A DNA stretch of 47,719 bases from JALYGK01 sp036259835. GTDB taxonomy: Bacteria > Actinomycetota > UBA4738. The notes below the pieces were generated by a model. The model saw only the letters and a list, made by a program, of their open reading frames with translations. It ran no database searches and was not told where the DNA came from. Below, one piece after another: positions 26,492 through 34,222 of this stretch (its first letter is position 1; every line of letters starts with the position of its first letter). The stretch spans positions 1 through 47,719 of the forward strand of contig DATABA010000150.1 of NCBI GenBank assembly GCA_036259835.1, read 5' to 3'. The position numbers and the translations under genes were made by a program.

Positions 26492-26749
26492 TTACACGTA
26501 GCGATTGCACCGGTAGCACCAGGTGAACGAGCCGTTTCGCAGGGGAAGCGACTTGATCACCGGATGACCTGATGAAAACGCGTGCTCGCGGTTGTGGCCT
26601 CGCTGCGACTCACAGCATCCGACGTACCCGCAATCGGCGCACATCCGGAGGTTGAACCGGCTGCCACACGCTTCGCACGTCTTGCTGCGCGGTGTCACCT
26701 GCGGCTCGGGCAGGTGGGTGCATTTCTGTTCTTCGGCTCGAAGCATCAT
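26492..26749 (-). CDS. UBP-type zinc-finger protein
   Basis: This is an 85-residue protein consisting of one ZnF-UBP domain. Zinc ligands are seen in KCTHLPE, TCEACGSRFNLRMCADCGYVGCCES and HNREHAFSSGHPVI. In eukaryotes the domain binds the free C-terminus of ubiquitin; bacterial single-domain copies are common in actinobacteria, with no known ligand. The start is ATG 26749 or the next ATG. It is divergent from a six-helix membrane protein (102 nt apart) and convergent with the HTH gene. Confidence 0.88.
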   Translation of the reverse strand: MMLRAEEQKCTHLPEPQVTPRSKTCEACGSRFNLRMCADCGYVGCCESQRGHNREHAFSSGHPVIKSLPLRNGSFTWCYRCNRYV

Positions 26750-26851
26750 CCCGAGTATTCATTCCCTGCCTCGGCCAACTCTCACACCCCGTTTGCGTGC
26801 GCCCTTCCCCGCTGCAAGGATTTGCGCGTCCATATGCCAAAGGAGGCGCCC

Positions 26852-27538
26852 ATGGACGAGAGACGCTGGGAGCAGGTAGCGGCCGCGACCGGAATCGCTT
26901 TCGTCGTTGTGTTGCTGATCGGCACATTCATCGTCGACCAGCCGCCCGACGTGGACGGCCCGGCGCGAGAGATCAGGCGGTATTTCCTCGACAACCAGAA
27001 CGGGTTGCTTTTCCAGGCATGGCTGTTCGGGCTGGCAGGGGTTCTCTTCATCTGGTTTGCCGGAACGCTACGGTCTCGTTTGGCTGTGGCTGAGGGCGAA
27101 GGGCGGCGCCTGTCATTGATCTCTTTTGCCGGCGCCATTGGAACCCTGGCGACGCTCGTTCCGACCGTCGCTCTGAACGCGACACTCGCGTACACCGTCG
27201 CCCGAGGCGCTCCTCCCGTCCTGACGCACGCCTTATTCGAGCTTTCCTTCTGGTTCGGTGTGTTAGTGGTGTTCTCGCTGGCCGTCTTCGTCGGCGCGGC
27301 ATCGCTATCGGCTGGGCGAACGGGAGCGCTTCCTCAATGGCTGGCATGGGGAGGACTCGCCGTGGCTGCCCTGCACCTCCTTCAGAGTGTCGACCTGTTC
27401 GTTCGCAACACCGACTTCTTCGAGCCGAACGGCGTCATCGGGTACGTTAACCTGGTGCTGATCCTGCTGTGGATCCTGGCAGCGAGTGTTCTGATGCTCC
27501 AGAGCGTGCGCGGAACGGCTCGCAGTAGAAACCGGTAA
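26852..27538 (+). CDS. six-helix membrane protein, unknown
   Basis: This is a 228-residue protein with about six membrane helices at roughly 13-30, 53-74, 88-112, 128-152, 163-183 and 195-215. I do not recognise the family. The start is firm: AAAGGAGG lies six nt before the ATG, so the longer open frame upstream is not used. It ends 35 nt before a strong hairpin terminator shared with the convergent permease gene. No motif suggests an enzyme. Confidence 0.7.
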   Translation: MDERRWEQVAAATGIAFVVVLLIGTFIVDQPPDVDGPAREIRRYFLDNQNGLLFQAWLFGLAGVLFIWFAGTLRSRLAVAEGEGRRLSLISFAGAIGTLATLVPTVALNATLAYTVARGAPPVLTHALFELSFWFGVLVVFSLAVFVGAASLSAGRTGALPQWLAWGGLAVAALHLLQSVDLFVRNTDFFEPNGVIGYVNLVLILLWILAASVLMLQSVRGTARSRNR

Positions 27539-27569
27539 CTCTCAGTTCGATCGAGGTCCGTCAGTCGAT

Positions 27570-27599
27570 CATGGGAGGGGCGGAAACGCCCCTCCCGTG
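27570..27599. terminator. bidirectional hairpin terminator
   Basis: GGGAGGGGCG (27573-27582) pairs perfectly with CGCCCCTCCC (27587-27596) around a GAAA tetraloop, and the stem can extend by three more pairs outward. It lies between two convergent genes. There is no U-tract on either side, as is usual in GC-rich actinobacteria. Confidence 0.75.
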
Positions 27600-27646
27600 G
27601 CCATCTGATCGCTACGCGCGTCCCTCCCGGCCGGGTACCGAAGGCC

Positions 27647-29059
27647 TTAAGCCAGCAGCCCCCTCACGAAGTACCACATGAACACGACGGACGCGATGAA
27701 CATCAGCGGGTGAATCTCGCGAATGCGACCCTGCAGCAGCTTGATCACCGTGTAGGCGATGAAACCGGCACCAACGCCGTTCGTGATGCTGAACGTGAAC
27801 GGCTGAACGATGATCGTGAGAAGGGCTGGAATGCCGATCGCGGGATCGTTCCAGGCGATCTCCCTCACCAGCGTCATCATGAAGTACCCCACGATGATCA
27901 GGACCGGCGCGGTGGCTTCGGGTGGAATGATTCCGGCCCACGGGGAGAAGAACAGCGAGAGGAAGAACAGTAGGGCCACTACGACGGAGGTAAGGCCGGT
28001 GCGTCCGCCCTCCGAAATTCCCGCAGCACTCTCGATGTAAGTGGTGTTCGATGATGCGGATGCGGCTCCTCCCGCTGCAGCGGCGAGAGAGTCGACCAGC
28101 AGAACCCGGTTGACCCCTGGGAGCTTCCCTTCCTTATCGAGTAGGTTCGCCTCGCCGGCCAGCCCGACGACGGTTCCCATCGTGTCGAAGAAGTCGGACA
28201 GCATCACGGATAAGACCAACGCCACGATCGTGGCGATCCCGATGCCGGTGAGCGAGAGAGAGAAGTTCCCAAGCAAGCTGAGGTCGGGAACCGATACGAA
28301 GTCCCCGGGAAGCTCGGCCACCCCGGCCGGATAAAGCCGCCCGTCGCCCCAAATGGCGTTGATGATGGTCGCGAGAACCGTCGTGAACACGATTCCGATC
28401 AGAAGGGCACCGCGAATACGCCTGGCGACCAGCGCCATGGTGACCGCCAGCCCGATCGCGAAGACCAGGATGCGGAATGTCGTCAGGTCGGGGTTGAGGG
28501 CCACGATCGTGCCCGCTTCGGGGTGAACGACCACTCCGGAGTTCACGAATCCGATGAACGCGATGAACAGCCCGATTCCGACCCCGATGGCCCGCTTGAG
28601 GTCCATGGGAATCGCGTTCAGGACCGCTTCCCTGAACCCGGTCAATACCAGGATCGTGATGATGAGGCCCTCGATGACGATGACCCCCATCGCCTGCGGC
28701 CAGCTCAGCCCGAACGTCCCAACCAGCGTGAACGCCACGAACGCGTTCAGGCCGAGGCCCGCGGCCAAGGCGAACGGGTAGTTCGCGTAGACGCCCATGA
28801 GCAGCGAGACAAAGCCCGCGACGAGCGCCGTCACCGCGGCGACCTGCGGCGCCGAGAGCCTCACCCCGGCCTCGTCCGCGACCGAGCCGAGAATCTGCGG
28901 ATTGACGAAGAGGATGTAGGACATCGTGAGCCAGGTCGCGAGCCCGGCGATCAGCTCAGTCCGGACGTTCGATCCACGCTCTGTGATGTGGAAGAAGCGA
29001 TCGAGCCCGCCGGTGCCAGAAGAGCTTGGTTTCGGCGGTGCCCAAGCGTCCAAGGCCAT
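27647..29059 (-). CDS. NCS2-family purine permease (AzgA-like)
   Basis: This is a 470-residue transporter with about 12-14 helices. Family features are RTELIAGLATWLTMSYILFVNP near the N-terminus, NYPFALAAGLGLNAFVAF, the cation/substrate region LSDFFDTMGTVVGLAGEA and SSNTTYIESAAGISEGGRTG, which match the AzgA (hypoxanthine/guanine/adenine:proton) branch. The ATG at 29059 has AAAGGAG seven nt upstream, so the longer frame is rejected. The exact purine is not shown by sequence. It is divergent from the receiver-domain gene. Confidence 0.9.
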   Translation of the reverse strand: MALDAWAPPKPSSSGTGGLDRFFHITERGSNVRTELIAGLATWLTMSYILFVNPQILGSVADEAGVRLSAPQVAAVTALVAGFVSLLMGVYANYPFALAAGLGLNAFVAFTLVGTFGLSWPQAMGVIVIEGLIITILVLTGFREAVLNAIPMDLKRAIGVGIGLFIAFIGFVNSGVVVHPEAGTIVALNPDLTTFRILVFAIGLAVTMALVARRIRGALLIGIVFTTVLATIINAIWGDGRLYPAGVAELPGDFVSVPDLSLLGNFSLSLTGIGIATIVALVLSVMLSDFFDTMGTVVGLAGEANLLDKEGKLPGVNRVLLVDSLAAAAGGAASASSNTTYIESAAGISEGGRTGLTSVVVALLFFLSLFFSPWAGIIPPEATAPVLIIVGYFMMTLVREIAWNDPAIGIPALLTIIVQPFTFSITNGVGAGFIAYTVIKLLQGRIREIHPLMFIASVVFMWYFVRGLLA

Positions 29060-29295
29060 GAGGCGCTCCTTTCGTTTTCGCTGGAGCGCACCTGTCCAGC
29101 CTGGTCGCTCCAAAACCGGATGCCCGGGGAAGGTGAGCGAAGCATAGGGAGGCGTCCGCTCCGGCGCAAAATGCGGCCGGCTGGCTGTCCCCCGGACCAA
29201 AAGGCGTAGGCCGCCAGGGGCCGCCCAAGGTCCTATTGAAGCCTCCCTGGACGGCCGACAATGATGACCAGAAGGGACTAGTGCTGCCCGTGCCG
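29060..29295. other. intergenic leader/promoter region between permease and receiver gene
   Basis: About 236 nt without a gene. It contains a possible REP-like hairpin at about 29204-29230 and, at about 29168-29187, an inverted repeat around GCAAAATGC. I looked for a purine, guanidine/ykkC or PRPP riboswitch consensus before the permease and did not find a convincing match. The promoters of both flanking genes must lie here. Confidence 0.4.
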
Positions 29296-29745
29296 ATGAG
29301 TACAGGGGGGATCGTGAACACGCCAAAAACGAGAGGACTCCGTCCGGGCGTCCTACTGGTCGACGACGAAGAGGAAGAGCGGGGACTTCTATCGGAACTG
29401 CTCGACACAGAGCGGGTCTCCGTTGTCGGGCAGGCGTCAGACGGCCTAGAAGGCGTCGAGTTGGCTCGAGCGCTGAAACCGGACGTCGTCCTGATGGATC
29501 TTCGAATGCCGCGACTGGGCGGCTTCGAGGCGACCAGGATCATCAACGAAGAACTTCCATTCACGCAGGTCATCATCCTCACCGCATACGAGGGTCCCCT
29601 CCCCGAGCGGAGCGCCGAGGAGGCGGGGGCGTACGCCTACCTGGTGAAGGGCTGCGCGGTGGAGTTCATCCGCGACATGATCGTTCAGGCCTGGCACTAC
29701 AAGGCCGGACTTGAAGAGCGCGCGGCGCAGGCGCAACAGATTTAA
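29296..29745 (+). CDS. single-domain response regulator (receiver only)
   Basis: The protein has about 149 residues. The receiver domain has the acidic pair in VLLVDDEEEE, the phospho-acceptor Asp in DVVLMDLRMP, the Thr in VIILTAYEG and the Lys in YLVKGCA. After it come only about 30 helical residues and no DNA-binding domain. The start is uncertain among GTG 29281, ATG 29296 and GTG 29314; the last has a G-rich ribosome-site-like run. It lies 89 nt upstream of amt, and its final codons overlap the first box of the amt regulatory array. The cognate kinase is unknown. Confidence 0.85.
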   Translation: MSTGGIVNTPKTRGLRPGVLLVDDEEEERGLLSELLDTERVSVVGQASDGLEGVELARALKPDVVLMDLRMPRLGGFEATRIINEELPFTQVIILTAYEGPLPERSAEEAGAYAYLVKGCAVEFIRDMIVQAWHYKAGLEERAAQAQQI

Positions 29746-29779
29746 CGCTCCCGAAACAGCTCCGAAACCGCGGCGAAAC
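29742..29779 (+). promoter_or_regulatory. GlnR-like box array upstream of amt
   Basis: Four 5-bp boxes occur with exactly 6-nt gaps: TTAAC (29742-29746), GAAAC (29753-29757), GAAAC (29764-29768) and GAAAC (29775-29779). The actinobacterial GlnR site is gTnAc-n6-GaAAc repeated, so the spacing and sequence fit well. GlnR activates nitrogen-uptake genes such as amt when nitrogen is scarce. The site ends 55 nt before the amt start. Confidence 0.65.
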
Positions 29780-29811
29780 GTTCGGCCTCCATAAATGTGC
29801 GAATCGTTTCG
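29774..29811. repeat. inverted repeat upstream of amt
   Basis: CGAAACG plus TTCG (29774-29784) pairs with CGAA and CGTTTCG (29800-29803 and 29805-29811), with one unpaired T at 29804 and a 15-nt loop. It includes the last GAAAC box and gives an inverted copy of it, so it could be an operator or a leader hairpin. Confidence 0.45.
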
Positions 29812-29834
29812 TCGGGACCACATGGAGGTGTCGG

Positions 29835-31232
29835 ATGTCCACGATCAACGCCGGTGATACCGCCTGGTTGCTCACCTCGGCCGCTCTGGTGATGTTCATG
29901 ACGCCCGGCTTGGCTCTCTTCTATGGAGGGCTGGTCCGCGCGAAGAACGTCCTGGGGACGGTAATGCAGTCGTTTGTCGCCCTGGCGTTGGTGACGATCC
30001 TGTGGATGCTGATCGGATACACGCTCGCCTTCGGATCCGATGCCGGCCGGGTCATCGGGAACCTGGACTTCCTCGGATTGTCCGGCACGTCTGCGCCCCA
30101 CGATCTGGCCCCAAGCGTTCCGGGCCAGGCGTTCATGGCGTTCCAGCTGATGTTCGCCATCATCACCCCCGCCCTCATCACTGGCGCCTTCGCCGAGCGA
30201 ATGAAGTTCTCCGGGTACCTCCTCTTCCTGGCGTTGTGGTCGCTGGTCGTCTACGCACCCGTGGCGCACTGGGTGTGGGGGGGTGGGTTCCTCGGCGCCG
30301 GATCGCTTGGGGCTCTGGACTTCGCCGGCGGAACGGTTGTTCACATCAACGCCGGCGCGGCGGCGCTCGCCGCGGCTCTGTATTTGGGCCGTCGCCGTGG
30401 CTTCGGAACCACCGCATTCGTCCCGCACAACGTTCCCCTGGTGATCCTGGGCGCCGGCATCCTCTGGTTCGGGTGGTTCGGCTTCAACGCCGGAAGCGCC
30501 TTGACCTCTGGAGACCTCGCCGCGAACACGTTCGTCGTGACGCAACTGGGAGCCGCCGCGGCGGTGTTCGGGTGGCTCATCCCAGAATGGATCAAGCACG
30601 GTCGCGCCACCACGATCGGCGCTGCGACCGGCGCCGTTGCCGGCCTGGTGGCCATCACACCGGCGTCAGGCTACGTCGGCTTCTGGGGTGCGCTGGTCAT
30701 CGGGTTCGCTGCCGGCTTCGTGTGCTTCTGGGCGGTCAACTTGAAGACGCGGCTCCGCTACGACGACTCCCTGGACGTCGTTGGCGTCCACCTGGTTGGC
30801 GGAGTGGTCGGCGCGCTGCTGACAGGTGTGTTCGCCAGCCTGGCTATCAACCCGGCAGGAGCCGACGGAGGCCTGATCCAGGTAGGCAAGCAAGCCGCGG
30901 CGGTCTTGATCACGGGGGCGTACTCCTTCGGTCTGACCCTTGGAATCCTGAAGTTCGTCGACGCGCTTGTGGGTGTCCGGGTCGCCGAGGAGGAGGAAGT
31001 GGCCGGACTCGACCTCTCCCAGCACAGCGAGGTCGGGTACACCCTGAACGAGCGTGGCGCCACGGTGGTCCACGGGGAACGCGACGTGAGCGAAGACATC
31101 GTCGTCGTGGTCCGCCGGGAGCTCGACGCGTGGATTCAGTCCCGGGAGGCCGGAGTTCGGGCCACCGATCCGCCCAACGGGGATCGCGCCGTCCGGGAGG
31201 AGTCGGGAACCGGCGCGGCGGCGGCGCTCTAG
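29835..31232 (+). CDS. amt: ammonium transporter
   Basis: This is a 465-residue Amt/Rh-family channel with 11 predicted helices. The pore His pair is visible in GGTVVHINAGAAAL and DVVGVHLVGGVVG, and the phenylalanine-gate and signature region in FYGGLVRAKNVLGT. Residues after GLDLSQHSEVGYT (about 395) form an unusually long C-terminal tail of about 70, rich in Val/Glu and Asp, where usual Amt proteins end soon after this motif. GGAGG precedes the ATG. No glnK/glnB follows. Regulation by a GlnR-type factor is suggested by the upstream boxes. The stop overlaps the next gene by 4 nt. Confidence 0.95.
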   Translation: MSTINAGDTAWLLTSAALVMFMTPGLALFYGGLVRAKNVLGTVMQSFVALALVTILWMLIGYTLAFGSDAGRVIGNLDFLGLSGTSAPHDLAPSVPGQAFMAFQLMFAIITPALITGAFAERMKFSGYLLFLALWSLVVYAPVAHWVWGGGFLGAGSLGALDFAGGTVVHINAGAAALAAALYLGRRRGFGTTAFVPHNVPLVILGAGILWFGWFGFNAGSALTSGDLAANTFVVTQLGAAAAVFGWLIPEWIKHGRATTIGAATGAVAGLVAITPASGYVGFWGALVIGFAAGFVCFWAVNLKTRLRYDDSLDVVGVHLVGGVVGALLTGVFASLAINPAGADGGLIQVGKQAAAVLITGAYSFGLTLGILKFVDALVGVRVAEEEEVAGLDLSQHSEVGYTLNERGATVVHGERDVSEDIVVVVRRELDAWIQSREAGVRATDPPNGDRAVREESGTGAAAAL

Positions 31233-32149
31233 AAGCGGTCGCCGACCGCGGGCCCGTCGGGAACGACGTATCGGGGCGGGCGCGATACGGACGTCGACTT
31301 GCAAGTGAGGAGCCGAGGCGGTTCCGCCCGTGCAATCCTCAGCCGAACCAGAAAGCGCGTTTCGGCCTTTCGTTCGAACTCGACTTCTATCTCGCCGCGC
31401 CGAATCTCGGTTCGGCGAATCGGCCGGAGGTCGTCGATATGGGTGAGCCTCCATTGTCGGCGCGCGAAGTATTCCGCCGCCTGGACCTCGAACGGATAGC
31501 AGGACCGGCCGCGGTAGTGGTCCAGATCCAGAACGCCGCTTACGGCCTGCTGGGCGATTCGTGGACCATCCTTCGGGGCGACGCGTCCGAAGTACAGGCC
31601 GTGGGGAAGGCACACGAGGTTCGGAGCGAATCGGTCGCCGCCGATGTGCGAGCACTCCCAGACACGATCGCCGTATTCCCTCTCCAGCGACGCTGCAAGG
31701 GGGCGGCCTCGCTCGGCACAGCATGGGTCTCGCGCACCGTTCGTGCAGACGAGGAAGACTGGATCGTGTCCCACGGAGCCGAGGCCCGTGGGACGGCCCG
31801 CCGAGAGCTCTGAAAGATCGGCCTCCAACAGATCATCGAGTCGGCTCAGGGCGGCATGCTCGATCCAGGGAGTGTCGGGCCCCGAGTGAATGAGATAGCA
31901 CTGCCTTCCCTGCGGCGCGGGACGCCGGCCGGGTCGACGGATCAAGACGACTCGGATCGCAAGATCGCGGACCATCGACCGGAATGCTCCGGCAACCCTC
32001 CGCGAGAGCCGGCTCTGGACGACCGCGTCCCATCCCCACGGCCCGGGCTGTTCGACCAAGATCCATTGGGTGGCCGTCGAGGCCGTTCCGAACATCGGCT
32101 CGCCGAGCTCGAGGGAGAACGACGAGCAGCGAAAGGGCTCAGCTGTCAA
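31229..32149 (-). CDS. sucrase/ferredoxin-like thioredoxin-fold protein
   Basis: This is a 306-residue protein from TTG 32149; a later ATG is possible. The Suc_Fer-like core has FLVCTNGARDPCCAERG and VWECSHIGGDRFAPNLVCLPHG, whose cysteines match the thioredoxin-like [2Fe-2S] ferredoxin layout, plus a Cys near the N-terminus (RCSSFS). Such proteins are thought to carry electrons. It overlaps the JmjC oxygenase stop by 11 nt and is thus translationally linked; supplying electrons to keep the oxygenase iron reduced is a plausible role, by inference. Its stop overlaps amt by 4 nt. Confidence 0.85.
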   Translation of the reverse strand: MTAEPFRCSSFSLELGEPMFGTASTATQWILVEQPGPWGWDAVVQSRLSRRVAGAFRSMVRDLAIRVVLIRRPGRRPAPQGRQCYLIHSGPDTPWIEHAALSRLDDLLEADLSELSAGRPTGLGSVGHDPVFLVCTNGARDPCCAERGRPLAASLEREYGDRVWECSHIGGDRFAPNLVCLPHGLYFGRVAPKDGPRIAQQAVSGVLDLDHYRGRSCYPFEVQAAEYFARRQWRLTHIDDLRPIRRTEIRRGEIEVEFERKAETRFLVRLRIARAEPPRLLTCKSTSVSRPPRYVVPDGPAVGDRF

Positions 32150-33320
32150 CGGGCGGCGCCGCTTCCAGGACCCCTTCTCGGACGAGTCGGCGAGCCAGGA
32201 CGAGCCGGCTCTCTGCATCGAGCCACGGCGAGAAGTCCTGGACGCGAAACTCGTGCCGCTCTTCGACGAGTCGCATTGCGCCTTCAATCGTGGCCGGCAT
32301 GCGCAGTTCACGATCGCCGAGGTAAGCGAACAGTCGGCCCCCATCAACCTCGACATGACATACGGATTGCGGTCGCCGCCTCAGAACAGAGTGGTCGGTG
32401 AGACGGTCGAGAGCAAGCAACCCTTCCAGCGACCCGGTGAGGCGCGACGGGCGCGACGTGAGGAACTTCCGAACCATGGTTCGCGCGGCGTCGCGAGCAT
32501 CCACCTTTTCCACCCGGCGGGCGAGTTCCTCCAACTTCGCGGTCACGGCCGAGGTAAACGGAGCCGGGTTGCGGTGAAACCCTGCCGGAAGGCGCTCCTT
32601 GAAGCTCTCGTCCGTTTCGATGTCCTTGAGGACTTCACGGACGAGGTCGCTCCACTGGTACGTGAGGATGCCAACCGTAAGGTGCCCCGAGACGGTCTCC
32701 TGGGTTCTCGCCGAGTGAGGGGCACCCATGGGGATATAGAGCGTGTCGCCGGGCTGGAGCTCAACCGCCAAGGTGGGGCCGGTGCCGGTATCACCCTCGG
32801 CCGATTTGGCCGGTTCGTGGACCTCCCAGTGCTTGCGTCCGAACGCCTGGAGAACGAACACGTCGTGAGCGTCCTCGTGGAGAGCGAATCCCTGTGATCC
32901 GGGCGGCGTGATGTACCCGTTCACCTGAGTCGGATGTCCGAGCTCCAGCTCCAGATCGCGACAGAAAGCGGCAAGGGGCGACCAGAAGCGATGCATCCCC
33001 TGGAAAACGATGGTTGCGCCGTCCTTGAACAGCTGGAAGATACGGGCTGGATCGGCGATCCCTGTGACCGGCGTCGAGCCGATGCGTCCCGACTTCGTGT
33101 ACGTCGACGTCGGGATGGTTTCGCCGTCCTTCACGAGCCGAAACGCCGGCACTCGCAGGCCCATGGCGGCGACCATGTGATCGACGTCCCGGAACGTGAG
33201 CAGGTCGCCGAACCCGTCAGGGGTGCGGTGGTGGATTGGATGGCGTCCCCAGAACCGCCCGAGGAAGGCATCCGGACGGCCGACGCAGCGTTCGAGAGCC
33301 GACCGTGTCGGTTCGGTCAT
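32139..33320 (-). CDS. JmjC-domain Fe(II)/2-oxoglutarate oxygenase
   Basis: This is a 393-residue protein of the JmjC/cupin-4 class (related to bacterial RoxA/YcfD and human MINA53/NO66 ribosomal oxygenases). The iron site is HED (His148, Asp150) in GFALHEDAHDVFVLQAF and His202 in IPMGAPHSART. A helical, dimerisation-like region and a winged-helix-like C-terminus follow, as in the family. These enzymes hydroxylate side chains (Arg, His, Asp, Asn) in proteins. It starts 21 nt after the Asp-rich peptide gene and overlaps the ferredoxin-like gene. The peptide is the obvious candidate substrate, though a ribosomal protein target is not excluded. Confidence 0.9.
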   Translation of the reverse strand: MTEPTRSALERCVGRPDAFLGRFWGRHPIHHRTPDGFGDLLTFRDVDHMVAAMGLRVPAFRLVKDGETIPTSTYTKSGRIGSTPVTGIADPARIFQLFKDGATIVFQGMHRFWSPLAAFCRDLELELGHPTQVNGYITPPGSQGFALHEDAHDVFVLQAFGRKHWEVHEPAKSAEGDTGTGPTLAVELQPGDTLYIPMGAPHSARTQETVSGHLTVGILTYQWSDLVREVLKDIETDESFKERLPAGFHRNPAPFTSAVTAKLEELARRVEKVDARDAARTMVRKFLTSRPSRLTGSLEGLLALDRLTDHSVLRRRPQSVCHVEVDGGRLFAYLGDRELRMPATIEGAMRLVEERHEFRVQDFSPWLDAESRLVLARRLVREGVLEAAPPVDS

Positions 33321-33341
33321 CCGGACGCTTGTCGGCAGTGG

Positions 33342-33539
33342 TTACGCGTCGGTCGAGTCCGTGTCGCCTCCGCCGGCGTCCGTGCCGTCCTGATCTCCCG
33401 CGTCAACACCGTCCGCGGAGTCACCGCCGTCCGTCGTGTCCGTCTCGTCGGTGTCCTGCAACTGCGCGGCCGCCGTACCCTGTGGCCATACCGTCTTGAT
33501 GTCCTCGTCGGTCAACGGTGGACGTGTCGTTGGTTCCAT
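33342..33539 (-). CDS. small Asp-rich peptide, candidate modified precursor
   Basis: This is a 65-residue peptide I do not recognise. Residues 1-28 look like a leader (LTDEDIKTVWPQG) and contain the only basic residues, Arg6 and Lys15. Residues 29-65 are low-complexity and very acidic: 13 Asp of 37. Asp31, 34, 37, 40, 43, 46 and 49 lie exactly every third residue, with Thr, Gly, Ala and Ser between. There is no Cys. The ATG at 33539 has a near-perfect AGGAGGT six nt upstream, much stronger than at neighbouring genes, which suggests high expression. It is first in an operon with the JmjC oxygenase. It could be a RiPP-like precursor, a metal-binding peptide or a disordered tail protein. Confidence 0.75.
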   Translation of the reverse strand: MEPTTRPPLTDEDIKTVWPQGTAAAQLQDTDETDTTDGGDSADGVDAGDQDGTDAGGGDTDSTDA

Positions 33540-33589
33540 GTCCGTACCTCCTCGACAGCGGGTCGACCTAACAATAGCCTGCGCACGAC
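33540..33589. promoter_or_regulatory. divergent promoter region, peptide operon and LysE gene
   Basis: Only 50 nt separate the two start codons. The segment holds the peptide's ribosome site (AGGAGGT, minus strand, 33546-33552) and an AT-rich stretch around 33567-33577. Reading on the minus strand, TATTGT fits a -10 element. Both genes probably share this control region, consistent with co-regulation. Confidence 0.45.
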
Positions 33590-34222
33590 ATGAGCGTCTG
33601 GCGATCGATCGTGCTGTTCTCGGCATTCGCCGCGGTGCTCACCGTCACGCCGGGACCCGATACCGCACTGGTGATTCGCAACACGCTCCGTGCGGGTCGA
33701 CGAAGCGGAATGGTGACGGCAGCCGGAATCTGCTCGGGCCTTCTCGTGTGGAGCACGCTCGCCGGACTGGGCGTCACGGGCCTGCTCGCGGTCTCTCGGC
33801 GCGCCTACGACGTCCTGCGGCTCGCCGGCGCCGTGTATCTCATGTACTTGGGGGTTCGCTCGCTTCTGGGCAAGGGTCCCAAGGAGGACGGCGAGGACGA
33901 GCCGCTGACAGCGGGGCGCGGGCGTGGCGTGGTGTCCTTCAACACCGGCGTCCTCAGCAACCTGTTGAACCCGAAGGTCGGCGTCTTCTACATCACGGTG
34001 CTGCCGCAGTTCGTCCCGCCTGACGGGAACGTCCTCCCGCTTACGCTGTTGCTGGGCGCGATCCATTTCGTCGAAGGGATCATCTGGCTGACCGCTGTGG
34101 CATGGGCTGTGACGAAGGCCGGACGGTTCGTTCGGCAGCCGCGGATCCGCCGGCGTCTCGAGGCGGTCACGGGCCTCGTCCTGATCGGCTTTGGCCTACG
34201 TGTGGCGCTCGACCGACGATGA
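33590..34222 (+). CDS. LysE/RhtB-family exporter
   Basis: This is a 210-residue membrane protein with about six helices. The family motif is LTVTPGPDTALVIRNTLRAGRRSG, followed by LRLAGAVYLMYLGVRSLLGKG and LLNPKVGVFYITVLPQF. LysE proteins export amino acids and small related molecules. It is divergent from the Asp-rich peptide operon by 50 nt, and might export a small product of it; this is inference. Its 3' end overlaps the convergent histidine kinase gene by 27 nt. Confidence 0.92.
   Translation: MSVWRSIVLFSAFAAVLTVTPGPDTALVIRNTLRAGRRSGMVTAAGICSGLLVWSTLAGLGVTGLLAVSRRAYDVLRLAGAVYLMYLGVRSLLGKGPKEDGEDEPLTAGRGRGVVSFNTGVLSNLLNPKVGVFYITVLPQFVPPDGNVLPLTLLLGAIHFVEGIIWLTAVAWAVTKAGRFVRQPRIRRRLEAVTGLVLIGFGLRVALDRR

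Noticed and set aside
29060..29235. Riboswitch before the purine permease
   Set aside because: The GGTCCG-like and hairpin pieces recall ykkC/guanidine and PRPP RNAs, but the conserved cores and the purine aptamer loops are missing.
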